DNA of 32,512 nt. Origin: CAYNST01 sp964399955. GTDB taxonomy: Bacteria > Pseudomonadota > Gammaproteobacteria > Pseudomonadales > Cellvibrionaceae. Positions 1 through 7,952 of the stretch are shown piece by piece (positions within the stretch are counted from its first letter, which is position 1; each line of letters begins with the position of its first letter). A program made the position numbers and the translations under genes. The DNA is taken from positions 1 through 32,512 of the forward strand of contig CAYNST010000029.1 of the NCBI GenBank assembly GCA_964399955.1, given 5' to 3'. The notes beneath the pieces were generated by a model, which saw nothing but the letters and a program-made list of their open reading frames with translations, made no database searches and had not been told where the DNA came from.

Positions 1-54
1 CGCGCCAAGGCCTGCCCACGGCTGCGATAGCGCCTTTGAACGGCCGGCTTAGGG

Positions 55-1170
55 TTATTGCCTGGCAATCAGGTCGCGAGAGTTTTTCATATTGCGAAAC
101 ACCAGCGGCCTTGCTTCTGCCTGGCGGCCCTGGGCGGCGGTAAGGGTGTCAGTGATCTGGTGGTGATGAGGGCTTTTGTCGCATACCGGGTCGGCATTGG
201 CGGCGTCGCCGGTGAGCAGGAACGCCTGGCAACGGCAGCCGCCAAAATCCTTGTGTTTTTCCGGGCAGCTGCGGCAGGGCTCTTTCATCCAGGCGTCACC
301 GCGAAAGGCGTTGAATCCGGGCGAATCGCGCCAGATGCTCTCGATGCTCCAGTCGCGCACGTTGGGGAACTCAATGGGCAGGTCCCGCGCGCTGTGACAG
401 GGCAGGGCGGTGCCGTCCGGTGTGACGGTCAGGAAGATAGCGCCCCAGCCGTTCATGCAGGCCTTGGGGCGGGTCTCGTAATAATCCGGCACCACAAAAA
501 TAATTTTCATTTTGTCGCCGTGGGCCTGCCGGTACTGCTTCACCACTGCTTCTGCCCGCTGCAATTGTTCACGGGTGGGCAGCAATTGTTCGCGGTTGTG
601 AAATGCCCAGCCGTAATATTGCGAATTGGCCAGTTCCACATAATCCGCTCCCAGCTCGGCGGACAGTTGCAGAATCTGGTCTACCTTATCCACATTGTGG
701 CGGTGCAAAACAAAGTTCAGCACCATGGGGTAGTCCTGCCGTTTCACCTCTTCTGCCATCGCCTTTTTCTGCGCAAAGGCTTTGGCGCTGCCGGCAATGA
801 AGTTGTTGAGCTCTTCCGAGCTGGCCTGAAAGCTGATTTGGATATGATCCAGGCCGGCGCCGCGAAAGGCGGCAACTCTCTCGGCATCCATGCCCACCCC
901 GGAGGTGATCAGGTTGGTGTAAAAGCCCAGGCGTCGGCCCTCGGCGATCAACTCTGTGAGGTCTGTGCGCAGCAGAGGTTCGCCACCGGAGAATCCCAGC
1001 TGGGCGGCGCCCATTTTGCGCGCCTCCCGCATTACCCGGAACCAGTCTTCTGTGTCCAGTTCCTGTTGCACTGCCGCCATGTTCAGCGGGTTGGAGCAGT
1101 AGGGGCACTGCAGCGGGCAGCGGTAGGTCAGCTCTGCCAGCAGCCAGAATGGGGGCCCGACCTTAGTCAT
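55..1170 (-). CDS. pqqE: PqqE, radical SAM peptide cyclase of PQQ synthesis
   Basis: PqqE makes the carbon-carbon cross-link between the conserved Glu and Tyr of the PqqA peptide, the first step of PQQ synthesis, with PqqD presenting the peptide. The 371-residue product has the radical SAM motif CxxxCxxC at Cys18, Cys22 and Cys25, then a GGEPLL segment. A C-terminal SPASM-type cysteine set follows (CMNGWG, LPCHSARDLP, CRSCPEKH, GGCRCQ, DPVCDKSPHH). I start it at the ATG ending at 1170, which overlaps the end of pqqD by 8 bases (ATGACTAA). The reading frame stays open 16 codons further upstream, but that part lies inside pqqD and does not resemble PqqE. It is the last gene of the pqq cluster in this window. 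The 54 bases beyond it hold nothing assignable. Confidence 0.97.
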   Translation of the reverse strand: MTKVGPPFWLLAELTYRCPLQCPYCSNPLNMAAVQQELDTEDWFRVMREARKMGAAQLGFSGGEPLLRTDLTELIAEGRRLGFYTNLITSGVGMDAERVAAFRGAGLDHIQISFQASSEELNNFIAGSAKAFAQKKAMAEEVKRQDYPMVLNFVLHRHNVDKVDQILQLSAELGADYVELANSQYYGWAFHNREQLLPTREQLQRAEAVVKQYRQAHGDKMKIIFVVPDYYETRPKACMNGWGAIFLTVTPDGTALPCHSARDLPIEFPNVRDWSIESIWRDSPGFNAFRGDAWMKEPCRSCPEKHKDFGGCRCQAFLLTGDAANADPVCDKSPHHHQITDTLTAAQGRQAEARPLVFRNMKNSRDLIARQ

Positions 1171-1471
1171 GATGCAACCAGCGCTGCTGAAAGGCGTCGG
1201 CAAAAAAATCTGCCACATCCTGCTTTATATCGCACACATCGGCCTGCGGGAATTTGTCCGCCAGTTTGCCGATGATGCGGTCGATGGTGTTTGTTCCGTC
1301 GCAGAGCGAAAGGATCTCGCCGGCGCTCTCGTTCAGCTTCACCATACCTTCGGGGTACAGCAGCACAAAGGCGTTTTGTGCTTCCTCCCATTGCAGGCGG
1401 TAGTGCCGGTCGATACGAGGCACCCAGGTGTGGTTAATAGGGGGCAGCAAAATGCTTTGAGGCTCAGCCAT
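1163..1471 (-). CDS. pqqD: PqqD, PqqA-binding chaperone for PqqE
   Basis: PqqD is a small peptide chaperone of the RRE (RiPP recognition element) fold that binds PqqA and delivers it to PqqE. The product is 102 residues, slightly longer than the usual 90-95. Family features visible are the run after the N-terminus with PRIDRHYRLQWEEAQN and VLLYPEGMVKLNESAGEIL, followed by a helical tail ending in a DVADFFADAF stretch. The ATG ending at 1471 overlaps the pqqC stop by 8 bases (ATGGCTGA). An in-frame TTG three codons upstream is less likely. The same 8-base overlap geometry recurs at the pqqD/pqqE junction, so C, D and E are probably translationally coupled. Confidence 0.95.
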   Translation of the reverse strand: MAEPQSILLPPINHTWVPRIDRHYRLQWEEAQNAFVLLYPEGMVKLNESAGEILSLCDGTNTIDRIIGKLADKFPQADVCDIKQDVADFFADAFQQRWLHHD

Positions 1472-2249
1472 GGTCGGCAATCTCGCAGTTGTGAAAGGGC
1501 GGGGTTTTGTGCACGTAAGCCATGGTCATGGCGTCCAGCATGCTCCACAGTATGTCCAGCTTGAATTGCAGTATATCGAGTGCCTGCTGTTGCTGTTCCC
1601 GGGTGACAAAATGACCCAGTGTCACCCTGAGCCCGTGCTCAACGTCCCGGCGTGCCTCACTCAGGCGGCTGCGGAAGTAGCTGTAGCCGGACGGCTCTAT
1701 CCACTGATAGTGCTGGGGCCAGCTGTCCAGGCGGCGCTGGTGAATATCCGGGGCGAACAGCTCGGTTAACGAGCTGCAGGCCGCCTCCTGCCAGTTGGCG
1801 CGGCGGGCAAAGTTGAGATAGGCGTCCACAGCAAAGCGCACGCCTGGCAACACGTGACGCAGATCCAGCAGCTCTTCCCGCGCCATACCGCAGGCCTCAC
1901 CCAGTCGCAGCCAGGCTTCTATACCGCCCTCATCACCTTCGCGGCCGTCGTGATCCAGAATGCGCTGCACCCACAGGCGGCGCGCGTCGCGGTCGTCGCA
2001 GTTGGCCAGCACGGCAGCGTCCTTGATGGGGATGGTCAGCTGGTAATAAAAGCGGTTGGCTACCCAGCCGCAAATTTGCTCCGGTGTGCACTGGCCGCTG
2101 TTCATGGCCAGGTGAAACGGGTGATGACTGTGGTAAAGGGCGCCTTTGGCGCGCAGGCGCCGCTCGAACTCGTCGCGGGGCCAGGGCGGTTTGACTGGAC
2201 TCATGAGGGTCGGCTGTCCATTGGCAGTTGCATTGGTTGCGCAGCTCAT
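1464..2249 (-). CDS. pqqC: PqqC, cofactor-free PQQ synthase (final oxidation and ring closure)
   Basis: PqqC carries out the final eight-electron oxidation and ring closure that gives PQQ, without a metal or flavin. The helical-bundle signature residues are visible: RAKGALYHSHHPFHLAMNSG, then VANRFYYQL, DHDGREGDEGGIEAWLRLGEACG, and a conserved YSYFRSRLSEARRDVEHGL segment. The longest reading gives 261 residues. A second in-frame ATG ending at 2204 would give 246 residues, and its distance to the RAKG motif matches typical family members better. Neither start has a strong ribosome binding site. The gene starts 21 bases (or 66) after the pqqB stop, and its stop overlaps the start of pqqD. Confidence 0.95.
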   Translation of the reverse strand: MSCATNATANGQPTLMSPVKPPWPRDEFERRLRAKGALYHSHHPFHLAMNSGQCTPEQICGWVANRFYYQLTIPIKDAAVLANCDDRDARRLWVQRILDHDGREGDEGGIEAWLRLGEACGMAREELLDLRHVLPGVRFAVDAYLNFARRANWQEAACSSLTELFAPDIHQRRLDSWPQHYQWIEPSGYSYFRSRLSEARRDVEHGLRVTLGHFVTREQQQQALDILQFKLDILWSMLDAMTMAYVHKTPPFHNCEIADHG

Positions 2250-2270
2250 CCCGTGAGCTGCAGACTTATC

Positions 2271-3182
2271 CTAAAGTACGATGTCCATGCCATCGTGGGC
2301 CACTTCAATGCCGTGATCGGCGAGAAGCTGCCGTTCTACCGAGTCTTCGCGCAGGATGGGGTTGGTGTTGTTGATGTGAATCAAAATTTTGCGGGGCTTC
2401 TGCAGGCTGTCCAGCACTTCAATCATTCCCCCCTTACCGGACTGCGGCAGGTGTCCCATCTGGCTGGCAAGCTTGCTGCCCACTCCCGCCTGTTGCATTT
2501 CATCCTCCTGCCAAAAAGTGCCGTCCACCAGCACGCAGTCGGCCTGCTGCATAAACGGTAACAGGTGAGGCTCCATTGCCCCCAGCCCAGGCGCGTAGAA
2601 CGCGGTTTTGCCGTTGCTCAGGTCTTTGATCAGCACGCCGATATTGTCCCCGGGAGCCGGGTTGTCGCGGTGGGGCGAGTAGGGCGGCGCCTTGCTGGTC
2701 AGAAATACCGGTGTGAACTGCAAACCTGTGGCAGCGGGTATCTGAAAGTCCTGGTCTATGTGGATGCGGTGGCGCTGGATGCCGCCGTTCCAGGCTTCCA
2801 GCATGCGGAACACGGGGAACCCCTGGGTCAGGTCTTCGTACACGCTGTCGGTGCAGTAGACCTGGTGCGGACAGCCCTCGCGCAGCATCAGCAAACCGGT
2901 GGTGTGGTCAATCTGGCTGTCCATGTAGATGATTGCGGCAATACCGGTGTCTCGCAGGCCCTTGCGCGGTTGAATCTCCGGAAAGGCCTCCAGTTGAGCG
3001 CGGATATCCGGCGAGGTATTGAATAAAACCCATTGCTGGTCATTGGTGCTGACGGCTATTGAAGATTGGGTTCTGGCGGTGGCATGGATCCGGCCGTTTC
3101 TCAAGCCGCTGCAGTTACTGCAATTGCAGTTCCACTGCGGAAATCCTCCGCCCGCTGCAGAGCCCAGTACATGAATGCGCAT
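2271..3182 (-). CDS. pqqB: PqqB, metallo-beta-lactamase-fold PQQ biosynthesis enzyme
   Basis: PqqB belongs to the metallo-beta-lactamase superfamily and is reported to hydroxylate the diamino acid intermediate upstream of PqqC. The 303-residue product begins with the near-invariant motif GSAAGGGFPQWNCNCSNC at residues 7-24, which carries a CxCxxC metal-site signature. Further family marks are SQIDHTTGLLMLREG, DGTFWQEDEM, QMGHLPQSG and LIHINNTNP. The length is typical for the family. It follows pqqA after 66 bases that contain a strong GC hairpin and a T-run on the minus strand, so its expression is probably set by read-through from pqqA. Confidence 0.97.
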   Translation of the reverse strand: MRIHVLGSAAGGGFPQWNCNCSNCSGLRNGRIHATARTQSSIAVSTNDQQWVLFNTSPDIRAQLEAFPEIQPRKGLRDTGIAAIIYMDSQIDHTTGLLMLREGCPHQVYCTDSVYEDLTQGFPVFRMLEAWNGGIQRHRIHIDQDFQIPAATGLQFTPVFLTSKAPPYSPHRDNPAPGDNIGVLIKDLSNGKTAFYAPGLGAMEPHLLPFMQQADCVLVDGTFWQEDEMQQAGVGSKLASQMGHLPQSGKGGMIEVLDSLQKPRKILIHINNTNPILREDSVERQLLADHGIEVAHDGMDIVL

Positions 3183-3198
3183 AAATTGGAAAACCTGG

Positions 3199-3236
3199 AA
3201 AAAACGGCGCGGCGGACCGGCCCGGCCCGGCCGCGC
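3199..3236 (-). terminator. Attenuator-like terminator between pqqA and pqqB
   Basis: Read on the minus strand, GCGCGGC (3236-3230) can pair perfectly with GCCGCGC (3213-3207) around a very GC-rich loop. CG and six T residues (3204-3199) follow. This is the form of an intrinsic terminator placed inside the operon. It would let most transcripts end after pqqA, matching the need for a surplus of precursor peptide over the enzymes. Confidence 0.7.
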
Positions 3237-3248
3237 GGAGGGCTGGTC

Positions 3249-3320
3249 TCAGCGATGGGCGAAATACATGGTCACTTCAAATCCGATGCGCAAATCACTG
3301 TAGGCGGGTTTGGTCCACAT
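3249..3320 (-). CDS. pqqA: PqqA, precursor peptide of PQQ
   Basis: This 23-residue peptide is the ribosomal precursor whose Glu and Tyr side chains become PQQ. It starts MWTKPAY and ends EVTMYFAHR. The cross-linked pair in the ExxxY spacing is Glu15 and Tyr19. The ATG ending at 3320 has a good ribosome binding site on the minus strand (AGAGGA about 8 bases upstream). The frame is open further upstream, but the matching family sequence begins exactly at this Met. It is the first gene of the operon and is followed by an attenuator-like hairpin. Confidence 0.97.
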   Translation of the reverse strand: MWTKPAYSDLRIGFEVTMYFAHR

Positions 3321-3397
3321 GGCTGTATCCTCTAATAGATGGTGGATTTGTAACGGGTAAAAGAGCGGTAAACTGCTCTGCAGAGTTGGATGGCGCA

Positions 3398-3424
3398 CCC
3401 GGCCACGGGTACCTCGTGGCCGGG
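3398..3424. repeat. 10-bp perfect inverted repeat in the pqqA upstream region
   Basis: CCCGGCCACG (3398-3407) and CGTGGCCGGG (3415-3424) are exact reverse complements around a 7-base loop. The repeat lies 78-104 bases upstream of the pqqA ATG, between the divergent pqqA and small heat-shock genes. It could be a leader hairpin, a terminator arm without a T-run, or an operator. In the same interval the 11-base CTGCTCTGCAG occurs at 3373-3383 and 3489-3499. I could not assign a promoter with confidence. Confidence 0.6.
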
Positions 3425-3579
3425 CTGTACCACCTTTGTACCTTTTACGGAATGAAGCCTTCCCGGTATCACCGCAGGCCCCACCGGGCTGCTCTGCAGC
3501 GCCGGTCAACAGCATCGGCTGGGCTCTTCCGGCCGTATGACTGGTCTAAGAGCTGAATTCATCTCTGCAACAAGCAGCA

Positions 3580-3591
3580 TTAATCGATTAA
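3580..3591. promoter_or_regulatory. 12-bp palindrome just upstream of the small heat-shock gene
   Basis: TTAATCGATTAA is a perfect palindrome ending 12 bases before the ATG at 3604. Its position between divergent genes, next to the translation start, suits an operator, but no regulator family can be named from it. No sigma-32-type promoter was recognised upstream. Confidence 0.3.
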
Positions 3592-3603
3592 CAGGCAGTG
3601 GCT

Positions 3604-4011
3604 ATGTCAAGACGGCACATTGAGCAAATGGTGAATCAGGTAGGCGCAATTGTCAGCGAAATGCACAGCTTGCGGTTTCGCTATATCCAGCACGGGCGGC
3701 AGGGCTTTGAGCCGTTGATGAACGTTTACCGCTACCCCGATCACTACGAAATCTGTGTGGAGCTTGCGGGTGTGGCAGCAGAGGACATTCGTATCACGGT
3801 AACGGGGAGGCGGGTGGCGGTTGCGGGGGTGCGTCACTGGCCCGACCTGCGCTGCAAGATCACTGAAAACCGCTGCCGCCGCACCACGCTGATGGAAATA
3901 GAAGAAGGCAGCTTCTGGCGGGAAATCGAGCTGCCTGAAGAAGTTGATGGCCGTACCGCTGAAGTCAGTGCCCTGCAAGGGCTGGTGTGGATTCGTTTAC
4001 AACTGTCATAA
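3604..4011 (+). CDS. Hsp20/alpha-crystallin family small heat-shock protein
   Basis: Small heat-shock proteins hold unfolding clients for refolding or degradation. The 135-residue product has a short N-terminal arm (about residues 1-35, helical, RHIEQMVNQVGAIVSEMHS). An alpha-crystallin domain follows, from FEPLMNVYRYPDHYEICVELAGV to the late strand ALQGLVWIRLQLS, which matches the A-x-x-x-x-G-x-L/V region. It stops at once after that strand, so the usual C-terminal I-x-I extension is missing. The ATG at 3604 has AGG 8 bases upstream; the GTG two codons earlier would be too close. lon follows after 10 bases, so the two are probably co-transcribed and cooperate in protein quality control. Confidence 0.85.
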   Translation: MSRRHIEQMVNQVGAIVSEMHSLRFRYIQHGRQGFEPLMNVYRYPDHYEICVELAGVAAEDIRITVTGRRVAVAGVRHWPDLRCKITENRCRRTTLMEIEEGSFWREIELPEEVDGRTAEVSALQGLVWIRLQLS

Positions 4012-4021
4012 GGAAACCGCT

Positions 4022-6412
4022 GTGTCCAATCTATTGCTTTCGGCCGATGCGTCACCGTCACAACCCGCCGCTATGGATGGGGGTGCGGGCCAGGCGGCTG
4101 ATGATAACCTGCCCTATTTACTCCTGCCTTTGAAAGAAGATGTGGTGTTCCCGGGCATGACTATTGTTTTGCCGGTTCTGGGACCGGAACTTGCGGGCAT
4201 GATAGAAGAGACCTTGCCAAAAAGCCGGAAAGTGGTGGTGAGCACCTTGAAAAGCAATGTGCAGGAGCCGGTTGGCCCTGAAAGCTTTTACGCGGTGGGC
4301 GTGGTGGGTCGAGTGGTGCAGATGATGCGCCGCGGCGAAACCCTGGTGCTGGTCTTTGAGGCTCACGATCGGGTAAAACTGCAAGACTTTACCGCGCAGG
4401 GAGCCGCCTTCCAGGTTAAGGTCGAGCGCATGCCCAGCACCTCGCCGCCGGGTGACGACCAATACTGGCAGGCGGCCGTGCGCAATCTGCGGGATTCGGC
4501 GCTGCAGTTCGTCCGCAAGTCGCAGTCAACGCCCAAGGATATGGAACTGGCCATGGCCAACATACCGCTCAGCAATGCGCCCCTGCTGACGGACTTCCTG
4601 GCCGGTCATTTGGCGCTGGTGCTGGAGCAAAAGCAAAAATTGCTGGAGGAGTCACAGGTGGTCAAGCGGGTTGACCGGCTGCAGAAGTTCGTCAACGAGC
4701 AGCTGCACATTGCGGATCTGCAGGCCAAACTCAGGGACGATGTGCAAACCGAATTCAGTGAAGCCCAACGCCGTGCTTTTCTGCGTGAGCAACTGCGAGC
4801 CATTCAGAAAGAGCTGGGTGAAGACAATGGCACAGACTCGAAAGTGGCCGAACTGGAGCAAAAAATAGAAGAAGCCGGGCTGCCGGACGGCGCTCGCACT
4901 CAGGCTGAACGAGAGCTGAGACGCTTGCAGCAGCTGTCGCCCTCCAGCCCGGAATACTCGCTGATCATTGACTATCTGGACACCATCGTCAGCTTGCCCT
5001 GGTCAAAGCAAAGTGAGGATCAGCTGGACCTGCACCGGGCGGAAGAAATACTGGAAAACGATCACTACGGTATTGCGCGGGTCAAGCGCCGCATTATCGA
5101 GTACCTGGCGGTGCGCAAGCTCAACCCAACCGGCCGCGGCCCCATATTGTGTTTTCTGGGGCCGCCGGGGGTTGGCAAAACCAGCCTGGGGCAGTCCATT
5201 GCCAGTGCGCTTGGGCGGGAGTTTGCGCGAATAGCCCTGGGAGGCGCGCGGGACGAGGCGGAAATTCGTGGTCACCGGCGAACCTACATTGGCGCCATGC
5301 CCGGGCGCATCATTCAGGAGCTGCGGCGCACCGGCACCCGCAACCCCGTGATCATGCTGGATGAACTGGACAAACTGGGGGCGGATTTTCGCGGTGACCC
5401 GGCCAGCGCTTTGCTGGAGGTGCTGGACCCGCGGCAAAATCATGCCTTTGTCGACCGCTATCTGGACCTGCCCTTCGATCTCTCACAGGTCATGTTCATA
5501 GCCACGGCCAACATGATTGAGCCGGTGCCTGCGCCACTGCGTGACAGGATGGAAATCATTCAGCTCTCTGGTTACACGCCGGATGAAAAACGCCATATTG
5601 CCCAGCAATACCTGGTGCCCCGGCAACTGCAGGAAAACGGCGTCAGCGCCGAGCAGTGCCAATGGTCGGAGGAAGCTTTGCAAAAGGTGATTCAGCAATA
5701 TACCCGCGAGGCCGGGGTGCGCAATCTGGAGCGTGAAGTGGGCGCCGTTACCCGTGGGGTTGCCGCGCGCATTGCCAAGGGCGAGACGGAGCAGGTAGCG
5801 GTGACCACCGACGAAGTTGGCAGCATTTTGGGGCCACCGCGTTTTGTCAGTGAAAAAAGGGTGAACAGCAGCAGCCCTGGCGTAGTCAACGGCCTGGCCT
5901 ATACGCCGGTGGGCGGCGAGGTGCTGCACATTGAAGCCATTCGCTACCCCGGTAGCGGCAAGACTACCCTGACCGGCCAGCTCGGCGAGGTGATGCGCGA
6001 ATCCGTCAAGGCCGCCGAAAGCCTGGTGCGCAGCCGGGCTGACAAGCTGGGCATTGCCGTTGAAGACTTCTCCAGATATGACGTGCACGTGCACGTGCCT
6101 GCCGGTGCCATCCCCAAAGACGGTCCGTCTGCGGGTGTGGCTATGTTCACTGCATTGGCGTCATTGTTCAGTGACCGGCCTGTGAATCACGAGGTGGGCA
6201 TGACCGGTGAGATAACCCTGCGCGGCCTGGTGCTGCCCATTGGCGGCCTAAAAGAAAAAACCCTGGCCGCTCTCAGCGCCGGCATTACCACCGTGCTCAT
6301 CCCCAAACAAAATGAGAAGGACATTCCGGAGCTGGCCGAGCAGGTTAAGACGGGGCTGAAGATTATCCCGGTAGAAACCGTGGACGAAGTGCTTGCCCAC
6401 GCTTTGCTCTAA
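4022..6412 (+). CDS. lon: LonA-type ATP-dependent serine protease (endopeptidase La)
   Basis: Lon unfolds and degrades damaged and regulatory proteins in the cytoplasm. The 796-residue product (E. coli Lon has 784) has an N-terminal LON substrate-binding domain (about residues 35-235, LLPLKEDVVFPGM), and a coiled linker. The AAA+ module has Walker A GPPGVGKT (380-387, Lys386) and Walker B IMLDELDK (444-451). The protease domain has catalytic Ser703 in DGPSAG and Lys746 in GGLKEK, at the E. coli spacing of 43. I start it at the GTG at 4022, preceded by AAGGA at suitable distance; upstream codons overlap the small heat-shock gene in another frame. Pairing with an hsp20 gene suggests this may be an additional Lon beside a clpX-linked copy. 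Confidence 0.95.
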   Translation: MSNLLLSADASPSQPAAMDGGAGQAADDNLPYLLLPLKEDVVFPGMTIVLPVLGPELAGMIEETLPKSRKVVVSTLKSNVQEPVGPESFYAVGVVGRVVQMMRRGETLVLVFEAHDRVKLQDFTAQGAAFQVKVERMPSTSPPGDDQYWQAAVRNLRDSALQFVRKSQSTPKDMELAMANIPLSNAPLLTDFLAGHLALVLEQKQKLLEESQVVKRVDRLQKFVNEQLHIADLQAKLRDDVQTEFSEAQRRAFLREQLRAIQKELGEDNGTDSKVAELEQKIEEAGLPDGARTQAERELRRLQQLSPSSPEYSLIIDYLDTIVSLPWSKQSEDQLDLHRAEEILENDHYGIARVKRRIIEYLAVRKLNPTGRGPILCFLGPPGVGKTSLGQSIASALGREFARIALGGARDEAEIRGHRRTYIGAMPGRIIQELRRTGTRNPVIMLDELDKLGADFRGDPASALLEVLDPRQNHAFVDRYLDLPFDLSQVMFIATANMIEPVPAPLRDRMEIIQLSGYTPDEKRHIAQQYLVPRQLQENGVSAEQCQWSEEALQKVIQQYTREAGVRNLEREVGAVTRGVAARIAKGETEQVAVTTDEVGSILGPPRFVSEKRVNSSSPGVVNGLAYTPVGGEVLHIEAIRYPGSGKTTLTGQLGEVMRESVKAAESLVRSRADKLGIAVEDFSRYDVHVHVPAGAIPKDGPSAGVAMFTALASLFSDRPVNHEVGMTGEITLRGLVLPIGGLKEKTLAALSAGITTVLIPKQNEKDIPELAEQVKTGLKIIPVETVDEVLAHALL

Positions 6413-6474
6413 TCACATCCGGGGTGCTTGGAAGCTGTAGCCTCTAGACGGCTTTGAGTGCTAAAAAGTCTTTA

Positions 6475-6504
6475 GAAGCCGTGCGCCGACTGGCGCGCGG
6501 CTTC
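6475..6504. terminator. Long hairpin between convergent lon and the Asp-box lipoprotein gene
   Basis: GAAGCCGTGCGCC (6475-6487) pairs with GGCGCGCGGCTTC (6492-6504) over 13 positions with one wobble or mismatch and a 4-base loop. It sits between two genes that end towards each other and could stop both transcripts. Neither side has an immediate T-run; on the minus strand the nearest T stretch is about 10 bases beyond the stem. Treat it as a probable shared terminator. Confidence 0.5.
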
Positions 6505-6524
6505 TGCCAGGCGGAGGGCATGTG

Positions 6525-7601
6525 TTAGTCGACGGTCACTTTCATTATGCCGCCGCCGTATAAGCCCAGGTATACGGCTGTTTTGTCGTCCTCAGAAGTG
6601 GATAAAATGCTTCTGACACCACCGTAGAGCTGATTGTCCGGGTAGCGGTGTTGGGTCCAGGTGGCGCCGCCGTCTTTGGAGATTTCCAGTATCAGTGGCT
6701 GCGGCATTTCCCAGCGCTTGGTCCAGCCGCCGGTGTAAAGTGTGTGCGGGTCTTGCGGGTCTATGGCAAGGTCATAATAGAAGCGGTAGTCCACATCGTC
6801 GATCAGCGCCTCCCAACTCTCGCCGTTGTCTTCGGTTTTAAGAAGGCCGCCTTCTCCGCTTACGTACACGCCCAGATCGTTCTCAGGGTCAAAGCGGATG
6901 CCATAAATAACGCTGGGGCTGGGCAGCAAATCGCGGAAGCTTTGTTCGTCCTGGGTATCCAGTGAATAGCGCTCAAGTACCATCTGCTCCAGTGCGTTCT
7001 GGCCGCCGTACCAGATCTCGTTGGTGGCGGGATTGCGGGTGACAATGCTTTTGCGTTGGCCAAAACCGCCCCAGAAACCGCTCAGCAGTTGCCACTCCCG
7101 GCCAGCATCGTAGGACACCGCCAGGGCTTCCACGCCGGTGGCGTAAAGTGCGTTGTTGGTGCTGTCGTAATGCAGGCCAAACACGCCCTCCGGGTCTTCG
7201 CCGCCAAAATTGTGCGTCAGCACCTGCCAGCTTTGGCCGGCATTGGTGCTCTCCTGCAGTGAATAGGTGAATATTCCTTCGTCGTCTTCTTCCCGCACCG
7301 ATGCGACGTAATGTCCTTCATCCAGGATGGCAATATCCAGCACGATTTTTCCGGTGAGTCCGGCAGCTTGCCACTCAGTGTTGGCGGCTTTGGTATAGAG
7401 GCCCTGATCGGTTGCTGCGAGCAGGCGGTCGCTGCTTTGGTAAAGTCGGATAATCTCGTGCCCGTTCAGGCCCTGGTGGCTGAAACTCACCCCTGTGGGT
7501 TCGGGCATAGGCATAAGCTCAACATTGCAGGCCGCCAGCAGTGCAAGCATGAAGGCGCCGGTGGAAACCTTGTGTAGCTTGGGGGAATGAAACCTTGGCA
7601 T
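6525..7601 (-). CDS. Predicted lipoprotein with Asp-box (BNR) repeats
   Basis: The specific function is unknown. The 358-residue product starts at the ATG ending at 7601, which has CAGGAG 7-8 bases upstream. It has a lipoprotein signal, with a basic N-terminus, hydrophobic FMLALLAA and lipidation Cys25. The rest looks like a beta-propeller with about four Asp-box motifs of the S-x-D-x-G-x-x-W type: STNAGQSW (near 119), SYDAGREW (near 161), TEDNGESW (near 254) and SKDGGATW (near 308). Such propellers occur in sialidases, sortilin-like proteins and the YCF48 photosystem assembly factor. No sialidase catalytic set is obvious here. It is likely exported and membrane-anchored, perhaps binding a protein or glycan. 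The neighbouring Bor-like gene is also a lipoprotein. Confidence 0.75.
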   Translation of the reverse strand: MPRFHSPKLHKVSTGAFMLALLAACNVELMPMPEPTGVSFSHQGLNGHEIIRLYQSSDRLLAATDQGLYTKAANTEWQAAGLTGKIVLDIAILDEGHYVASVREEDDEGIFTYSLQESTNAGQSWQVLTHNFGGEDPEGVFGLHYDSTNNALYATGVEALAVSYDAGREWQLLSGFWGGFGQRKSIVTRNPATNEIWYGGQNALEQMVLERYSLDTQDEQSFRDLLPSPSVIYGIRFDPENDLGVYVSGEGGLLKTEDNGESWEALIDDVDYRFYYDLAIDPQDPHTLYTGGWTKRWEMPQPLILEISKDGGATWTQHRYPDNQLYGGVRSILSTSEDDKTAVYLGLYGGGIMKVTVD

Positions 7602-7952
7602 ATCTCTCTCCTGTTGTTTTTTTATGATTATATGGGCGGAGGGGTTCACGAACCGTTATAAATTGTAATCGCAAGGATTTGACGCCCAGCAGTAGAAAAA
7701 TTGTTTTGGCCAAAATCCGTCAGCTTTAGATTCTTGCTGTGATTTTTGGGTGTACAACCATTTTGGATTCGTGTGCAGCTTGCGCAGTTGCAGGCAACGC
7801 GGAGGTTAACCCCGGTTAAGCCCGTCCGGCGGACTCATTGCCCAGGGGAGACTGGCATGAACGGTTGAGAGGTGGGGGGAGCAGCAATCAAGGTGATATC
7901 AAGCCTGTTCAGCCGGCGACAGCGGCCACCTTGCGTGGCCGCTGCAGATCAA
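7602..7952. other. Intergenic region between two lipoprotein genes
   Basis: I see no gene in these 351 bases. The part next to 7602 is AT-rich and probably holds the promoter of the Asp-box lipoprotein gene. CAGCGGCCAC (7920-7929) and GTGGCCGCTG (7935-7944) form a perfect 10-bp stem with a 5-base loop 9 bases beyond the stop of the Bor-like gene. It is a plausible terminator for that gene, although no T-run follows on the minus strand. Confidence 0.5.

Noticed and set aside
58..1275. Long plus-strand open frame (405 codons) opposite pqqE and pqqD
   Set aside because: It lies antisense to two recognised enzymes and its translation has no recognisable domain.
7806..7819. TTAACCCCGGTTAA palindrome as an operator
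   Set aside because: It is short, in the middle of a long gap and not placed near either start codon; no support beyond symmetry.
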